From Acidisarcina sp963790505 (lineage in GTDB: Bacteria > Acidobacteriota > Terriglobia > Terriglobales > Acidobacteriaceae), in assembly GCA_963790505.1 (NCBI GenBank), contig CAWBOT010000004.1:310001-374000 (forward strand): a stretch of 64,000 bases of DNA, given 5' to 3'. The position numbers were made by a program, and so were the translations under genes. This document shows positions 60,198 to 64,000 of the stretch, one piece after another. A model generated the notes under the pieces. It was not told where the DNA came from. It saw only the letters and a program-made list of their open reading frames with translations, and made no database searches. Position 1 is the first letter of the stretch. Each line of letters starts with the position of its first letter.

Positions 60198-60929
60198 TCA
60201 GCTTTCCGATTCGGTCTCCGTCCAATCAACGGAATAGGCCCAGGGGAAGGCGCGCATCTGTTCGGCTAGCTTTTCCATCACGACTGAGTCGCGGGTCGAA
60301 GACTCGAGAACAGCCACAATAACGGCGTTCTTGCCGTCCTCTACCTCTTCTGCGCGCATTTCGCGAAGCACCACCGAACGCGAAGCGATCGCTCGCGTAA
60401 GCTCCATCTCGGCGACATCCTGGCTCTTACCCGGGCAGATAACTCTGAGGCGATAAAGAGCATGGGTGTCGAGCACTGCCAGAGACCGCCGGTCGATATA
60501 GCGGGAGAGCGGGCGAAGCGCCAGGTTAATCGCTATCAACAGGGCGGTGACAAAGACCGCATCGAGCATCTCTCCCGCGCCCGCGCATGCGCCAACCGCC
60601 GCGGAGCACCAGAGCGTTGCGGCTGTATTCAGCCCGCGAATGTTGCCGCCATCTTTCATGATGGCGCCAGCGCCCAGAAATCCCACGCCCGAGACAACAT
60701 AAGCGATGATCTGGGTTGCTCCCGGAGCAACCGTGGATCCTAGATCGACGAAGGCAGCTGCCCCAAAGCATACTAAGGTGTTGGTGCGCAGGCCCGCGGC
60801 TCGCTGCCGCCATTGGCGTTCCGCGCCGATGAGTGAACCCAGGACGAGCGCCAGAAGGAGCCGCGGAAACGTGGCCTGTTGCAGCAGCGGCACGGAGTCT
60901 GTCCACCAATGGAGCCAGGGATTCGTCAT
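60198..60929 (-). CDS. MgtC/SapB family membrane protein
   Basis: The 243-residue protein has the MgtC core of about five membrane helices (about 20-150): LLLALVLGSLIGAERQWRQR, TLVCFGAAAFVDLGSTV, IAYVVSGVGFLGAGAIMKDG and LNTAATLWCSAAVGACAGAG. The C-terminal domain (about 165-240) is an ACT-like soluble fold. MgtC proteins modulate ATP synthase and phosphate uptake under low magnesium in pathogens; in free-living bacteria the role is unclear. It is convergent with the Wza-like gene. Confidence 0.93.
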   Translation of the reverse strand: MTNPWLHWWTDSVPLLQQATFPRLLLALVLGSLIGAERQWRQRAAGLRTNTLVCFGAAAFVDLGSTVAPGATQIIAYVVSGVGFLGAGAIMKDGGNIRGLNTAATLWCSAAVGACAGAGEMLDAVFVTALLIAINLALRPLSRYIDRRSLAVLDTHALYRLRVICPGKSQDVAEMELTRAIASRSVVLREMRAEEVEDGKNAVIVAVLESSTRDSVVMEKLAEQMRAFPWAYSVDWTETESES

Positions 60930-60992
60930 GAAGTCTTCCCGCCGCGAGAGGGCGGACTATCCTCATTGTGCCCGAAACGAGGAGCGCGGGAA

Positions 60993-61027
60993 CCCAATTT
61001 CCATGTTTGCCCCACTCGGAAATTGGG
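60993..61027 (-). terminator. 10-bp perfect hairpin at the end of the exported-protein gene
   Basis: CCCAATTTCC (60993-61002) pairs with GGAAATTGGG (61018-61027) around a 15-base loop. It starts 3 bases after the minus-strand stop and is likely that gene's terminator. The minus strand reads on as GTTCCC with no T tract. Confidence 0.6.
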
Positions 61028-61029
61028 CT

Positions 61030-61914
61030 TTAAGGAGTCTTCACGTTGGCGCCGGGTTGCTGGTTGGCGTCCACGCGGAAACGCTGAAAGTTACTGTCTT
61101 TGAAGCGCATGTTTTGGCGATAGGCCTTGAAGACGAATTCGCGGGCAGCCAGATGGACTTCGGCCGAGGTAGGAAGCCAAAGCTCGTTATTCACCAGAGC
61201 CTGCTCGAACTCAAACGACGAGCCTTTTTGCACCGACGCGACCAGGCCGCCCCCAACGCGAAAGTTGTCGTCGAAGTGGACGGTGAGCTTGGCCACTTGG
61301 GTGTCCTTTTCGTCGACCCAAAGGGTCCCGGCCAGCTTCTTCGAAGCGTCCTCGGCGATACCGTGGGTCTGTGCATGGGGGTCGCCGATGAAGTCGAAGG
61401 CGATAGTGTCGCGACCGTTCAGCGAGACGCGCCGCGGATTCGAGACCTTCACGATCGCCAGAATGCGGGTGATGGAAATCTCTCCAGCTTCCATGGATTT
61501 ACCCGGCTCCAGCTTCGTGGCCTTCTCGACCTCCTTGTTGACGCGCTCCTGTTCCTTCTTCTGCTCCTCAGGGGTGAGGTCCTTCCCGTTCTTCTTCACC
61601 AGGCGTTGAACGTGATGACTGTTAACGAAGAAGACCTCGTATTCCTCAGTTTCGGTTTTCTTCACTTGTCCGTTTGAGTCGAGATCGTCGATCTGCAGTG
61701 AGTCGTGGTAGGTGTAGTTCTCCCGCACCTTGTCCAGCTCACGCTGGTGCGCCTGCACCTTGAGCATTAGCGCAGGAATGTCGGGAAGCGGTGCAGCGCC
61801 CGCAGAGGTCCCTGGAGAGGGTTTCGACGGATGCTGCTCGGCGACAAGCCGCACGGCCGGCAACGCGAGCGCCGCAAACACGGCCAGGAACAGAACAGGA
61901 AGACGACGGAGCAT
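61030..61914 (-). CDS. exported protein, possibly outer-membrane lipoprotein-sorting-like
   Basis: The 294-residue protein has a signal peptide (LFLAVFAALALPAVRLVAEQ), a linker, and then a domain beginning LMLKVQAHQRELDKVRENYTYHDSLQIDDLD. VNSHHVQRLVKKNG, RRVSLNGRDTIAFDFIGD, LWVDEKDTQVAKLTVHFDD and GLVASVQKGSSFEFEQ fit the half-barrel of LolA-like or outer-membrane lipoprotein-sorting proteins. An extra charged helix (about 125-150, EEQKKEQERVNKEVEKATK) is inserted. I propose the fold, not the function. It is monocistronic, with a hairpin after it. Confidence 0.68.
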   Translation of the reverse strand: MLRRLPVLFLAVFAALALPAVRLVAEQHPSKPSPGTSAGAAPLPDIPALMLKVQAHQRELDKVRENYTYHDSLQIDDLDSNGQVKKTETEEYEVFFVNSHHVQRLVKKNGKDLTPEEQKKEQERVNKEVEKATKLEPGKSMEAGEISITRILAIVKVSNPRRVSLNGRDTIAFDFIGDPHAQTHGIAEDASKKLAGTLWVDEKDTQVAKLTVHFDDNFRVGGGLVASVQKGSSFEFEQALVNNELWLPTSAEVHLAAREFVFKAYRQNMRFKDSNFQRFRVDANQQPGANVKTP

Positions 61915-61968
61915 GATGGATGGACTCGGGAACCAACTATGAAGGAACTAGGAAACCACCTGCGGCTG

Positions 61969-62079
61969 GAACTGGTCTCCTAAACAGGTCGTATAAGGTT
62001 AGAACACGGATCGAACCCGCCGTCGAAGCGGCATCAATGATCTGGGCTCAAAGCTCAATAATAACTATGAGACCAGTTC
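61969..62079. repeat. long-range inverted repeat
   Basis: GAACTGGTCTC (61969-61979) is repeated inverted as GAGACCAGTTC (62069-62079), an exact 11-bp match separated by 89 bases. It lies in the divergent intergenic region before the holin-like gene. It could form a large stem or be two half-sites. Confidence 0.4.
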
Positions 62080-62187
62080 TAGAGTACGTTGATATCGACA
62101 CGACGTTCCGCCGCAGTGTCGATTCCATGAAAATGGCGGCAAGTATGGACTGCCATTTGCGGATTGATAGAGAAAGGAATTTTCCGA

Positions 62188-62547
62188 ATGCTTCGCCTCC
62201 TCCTGCACTGGATTGTTAATGCTGTCGCGTTGTTGATTGTGGCCCACATTGTTCCCGGCTTTCATGTGGCCACAGTCGGGGCCGCGCTCGTCGCGGTAAT
62301 CGTCATCGGGCTTCTCAATGCCACCCTGGGACTCTTCCTCAAGGTGGTCACGTTTCCGCTGGCGATCCTGAGTCTTGGAATATTTTTCCTGGTGATCAAC
62401 GCCTTCGTTCTGAAGCTGGCTAGCGGCTTGGTTCCCGGGTTTGTGGTCAGCACATTCGCCGCCGCCTTCATTGGGGCCGTCGTCCTGGCGTTGATCCACA
62501 TGTTGTTCGCGCTGATTGCAGGGGATGGGAAGCGGGCGCGCACCTAG
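62188..62547 (+). CDS. 4-TM phage-holin-like protein
   Basis: From the ATG at 62188, preceded by AGAAAGGAA, the product is 119 residues and almost all hydrophobic: four membrane segments around LLLHWIVNAVALLIVAHIVP, VGAALVAVIVIGLLNATLGLFL, FPLAILSLGIFFLVINAFVL and FAAAFIGAVVLALIHMLF. It matches the mycobacterial 4-TM 'phage holin family' domain, which also occurs widely in bacteria as a chromosomal protein with no phage. Nothing phage-like surrounds it, so a lytic role is doubtful. An upstream ATG at 62164 adds 8 residues. Confidence 0.85.
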   Translation: MLRLLLHWIVNAVALLIVAHIVPGFHVATVGAALVAVIVIGLLNATLGLFLKVVTFPLAILSLGIFFLVINAFVLKLASGLVPGFVVSTFAAAFIGAVVLALIHMLFALIAGDGKRART

Positions 62548-62550
62548 CCA

Positions 62551-63048
62551 CTATTGTTGCGAATTTGCGGGCTGCTGGCCGGGCGCATAGGGCGACGGAG
62601 GTACGGCCGCCCCTCCGTCATGCCGACCTTGGTCGCGAGTGACGGTCGCGCGGCCATGGGCCGGAGTGCGCGGCGCATTGGGATCGATCGTGGGCCTCTC
62701 CGGAGTAGCCCCGGTTGGAACGTGCGCGGTTCCCGAGGTAGTCACACCGCCTTGGTGCTGCACCCTGGCAGCCTGAGGCAGGGCAGCGCGATGCGAGTGC
62801 GCAATGCTTCCGGCGACGATCGCACAAGCTGCTGCCACGGCAAGGGCCGCAGCCAGCAAGCGCCACACGGCCAGCAGGCTTATACTGCCCGATCGGACCG
62901 ACTCACGTGACATTGACGAAATCCGTGCGGTGATCCTGACTTCCAGGTCAGGCTCGGGGTCGGCGTGAGAGTAAACGCGGAGCGCGGCGTCGATTCGAGC
63001 GTCGTGCATGGATGAACCGTTGGAGGTATTGGATAGTTTCGCTTTCAT
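62551..63048 (-). CDS. putative anti-sigma factor (single TM, Pro/Thr/His-rich periplasmic tail)
   Basis: The 165-residue protein has a cytoplasmic N-terminal part of about 65 residues (HDARIDAALRVYSHADPEPD), one membrane segment (LLAVWRLLAAALAVAAACAIVAG, about 60-82), and a long low-complexity tail (about 85-165) rich in Pro, Thr, His and Gly. It overlaps the ECF sigma stop by 4 bases (ATGA), which is the usual place for the sigma's partner. There is no zinc-type HXXXCXXC motif and no RskA-like domain that I can recognise, so the anti-sigma role rests mainly on position and topology. Confidence 0.6.
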   Translation of the reverse strand: MKAKLSNTSNGSSMHDARIDAALRVYSHADPEPDLEVRITARISSMSRESVRSGSISLLAVWRLLAAALAVAAACAIVAGSIAHSHRAALPQAARVQHQGGVTTSGTAHVPTGATPERPTIDPNAPRTPAHGRATVTRDQGRHDGGAAVPPSPYAPGQQPANSQQ

Positions 63049-63647
63049 CGAACCATCCTTTCCTGATCGAGGAGCGCGGCGAGTTGATGTCGGGCGCGAA
63101 AGATCCTGGACCGAACCGAGGACTCGGTAGTCTTGAGCACCTCGGCGGTCTGGGCGGTCGTCAACTCCTCGACTGCCGACAACAGCAATGCCTCCCGCTC
63201 TTTCCGGGGTAGCGTATCGATGAGTGCTAGTATCCGGGCGTGTTCCTGCGAAGAGATTGCCGTTTTCTCCGCCGTGGGAAGCTTCGCCGGCAGGGTGCGC
63301 ACCAGATCGGCAATATCTTCGGTCTCGGGACGGGTCTTCACCCGCCGCTTCCGGTCCAGCACGACATTCCAGGTAATCCTCACCAGCCAGACCCGATGGT
63401 CGCGGATCTCCCCCAGCTTTTCCCGATGGCGTAGGACGCGCAAAAACGTCTCCTGGACGGCGTCCTCGGCCTCGGCAGCATTGCGAGTGATGGAATAGGC
63501 CACCCGGTAGAGCGTCGTGGAGTATTGAGCGACGAGCGCGGATATCGCCTCGCCGGTATCGGCTTCGGTGAGAGAATCCGATGGTGCGGTGGAGACGATT
63601 GGATTCACATGCATCCAGCCAACGAGTTGTCCTTCCGAGGAACTCAT
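63045..63647 (-). CDS. ECF (extracytoplasmic function) sigma factor
   Basis: The 200-residue protein has sigma region 2 (about 35-105, LYRVAYSITRNAAEAEDAVQETFLRVLRH, then DHRVWLVRITWNVVLDRKRR) and region 4 (about 135-195, LIDTLPRKEREALLLSAVEELTTAQTAEVLKTTESSVRSRIFRARHQL). The acidic linker between them and the lack of region 3 are typical of ECF sigma factors. An N-terminal extension of about 33 residues precedes region 2. It would direct polymerase to a stress regulon under the control of the overlapping partner gene. Confidence 0.94.
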   Translation of the reverse strand: MSSSEGQLVGWMHVNPIVSTAPSDSLTEADTGEAISALVAQYSTTLYRVAYSITRNAAEAEDAVQETFLRVLRHREKLGEIRDHRVWLVRITWNVVLDRKRRVKTRPETEDIADLVRTLPAKLPTAEKTAISSQEHARILALIDTLPRKEREALLLSAVEELTTAQTAEVLKTTESSVRSRIFRARHQLAALLDQERMVR

Positions 63648-63851
63648 AATCTTCTAAGAATGACGAGGGAAGATTGAGTTCCGCTCATACTATGTTCCGC
63701 CAAACGCAGGCGGAAGCGCAATCGTCCGGCTCCGCTTCCGCGCGACTGAGGACCGCATTGAACCTGAGAAGCTCCGAATCCGTAGGCGCAATCGCGGTGA
63801 GTGCACAAGTTCTAAAAGACCCGCTGCCCCGATTCGTCCCGAAATAGAAAA

Positions 63852-63873
63852 CCCGCATCTCGTGAGATGCGGG
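63852..63873 (-). terminator. intrinsic terminator of the right-edge gene
   Basis: A stem of 9 base pairs (CCCGCATCT with AGATGCGGG) and a 4-base loop. On the minus strand the stem is followed by TTTTCTATTT. It lies 25 bases beyond the stop of the truncated gene, so it is that gene's terminator. Confidence 0.8.
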
Positions 63874-63898
63874 CTTCGTCGAAGAACCGGCGGTGTGC

Positions 63899-64000
63899 TT
63901 ACTGCAACTGCGGCTGCGCGCCGGGATTCAGCTTCTGAGCCGCGATCTGGCCGGCCGCAGTGGTCTTGTCCTTGTCCTTCAAGACGGCATAGATTTGCTT
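63899..64000 (-). CDS. 3' end of an unidentified gene, cut by the window edge
   Basis: Only the last 33 codons are in the window. The protein ends with KQIYAVLKDKDKTTAAGQIA and then QKLNPGAQPQLQ. It reads as the C-terminus of a helical, Gln/Ala-rich protein; the frame is open to the right edge. No family can be named. A good terminator follows it. Confidence 0.55.
   Translation of the reverse strand, partial: KQIYAVLKDKDKTTAAGQIAAQKLNPGAQPQLQ

Noticed and set aside
62000..62045. tRNA-like T-arm on the minus strand (GGTTCGATCC)
   Set aside because: The flanking bases do not pair as a T-stem, and no acceptor stem, D-arm or anticodon arm fits around it.
63662..63698. GGAAC and CGTC as an ECF autoregulatory promoter before the sigma gene
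   Set aside because: Two GGAAC copies and one CGTC are present on the minus strand, but the spacings are 12 and 28 bases, not the usual 16 or so.
1..64000. CRISPR array, insertion sequence, prophage or rRNA
   Set aside because: No direct-repeat array, transposase or phage structural gene, and no long non-coding conserved stretch was seen; the holin-like and RHH-like genes stand alone.

Overview
The window looks like chromosomal DNA of an Acidobacteriota bacterium, most likely the Terriglobia/Acidobacteriaceae group. This is inferred from family content, not from a database search. The signs are a VWFA-related protein of the acidobacterial type (25420..26499), a large MacB-like permease with no ATPase partner (32459..34968), choice-of-anchor/NHL secreted proteins, a kumamolisin-type S53 peptidase, many small exported proteins with no recognised domain, and moderately high GC. 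Lipid A genes (lpxD and an LpxL-like acyltransferase), an OmpA-like protein and a Wza-like exporter show a Gram-negative envelope. I found no rRNA, tRNA, CRISPR array, insertion sequence or prophage.

Layout. 0.5-8.6 kb is a signalling block: a DUF4239 membrane protein, a large hybrid histidine kinase broken by two single-base insertions, a response regulator with a PP2C phosphatase directly behind it, a DUF2490 outer-membrane protein and a NarL-type regulator. 8.7-12.1 kb holds an OmpA-like protein and three small exported proteins. 12.3-25.4 kb is mostly housekeeping: coaBC-udg, an S53 peptidase, priA, an HU protein, dcd, a SYLF protein, an LpxL-like acyltransferase with lpxD, purD and a DUF503 gene. 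25.4-28.7 kb holds a VWA protein, a fatty-acid desaturase and a PIN/TRAM protein.

28.8-31.8 kb is the most interesting locus. It is a tight minus-strand operon, cysM-like, JAMM protease, ThiS/CysO-like sulfur carrier, MoeZ-like E1 plus rhodanese, closed by a strong terminator. Together the genes could make cysteine from a protein thiocarboxylate. The carrier's Gly-Gly is not C-terminal: 14 more residues follow it, so the neighbouring JAMM protease would have to mature it first.

32-46 kb holds a second frameshifted gene (the ADOP-type permease), gatB, a DinB-like protein, a vapBC toxin-antitoxin pair with a palindromic operator, a UvrD/PcrA helicase with an acidic insertion, a large NHL/choice-of-anchor protein, and two Cys-rich exported proteins, one with DM9 (DUF3421) repeats rarely seen in bacteria. 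46-64 kb holds a VIT/CCC1-like protein, a phosphodiesterase, an ABC-F ATPase, PEP carboxylase with an MBL-fold protein, a disordered protein with a ribbon-helix-helix-like tail, an MFS transporter, an ornithine cyclodeaminase-like enzyme, a VOC protein, a Wza-like exporter, MgtC, a 4-TM holin-like protein and an ECF sigma/anti-sigma pair. A truncated gene lies at the right edge.
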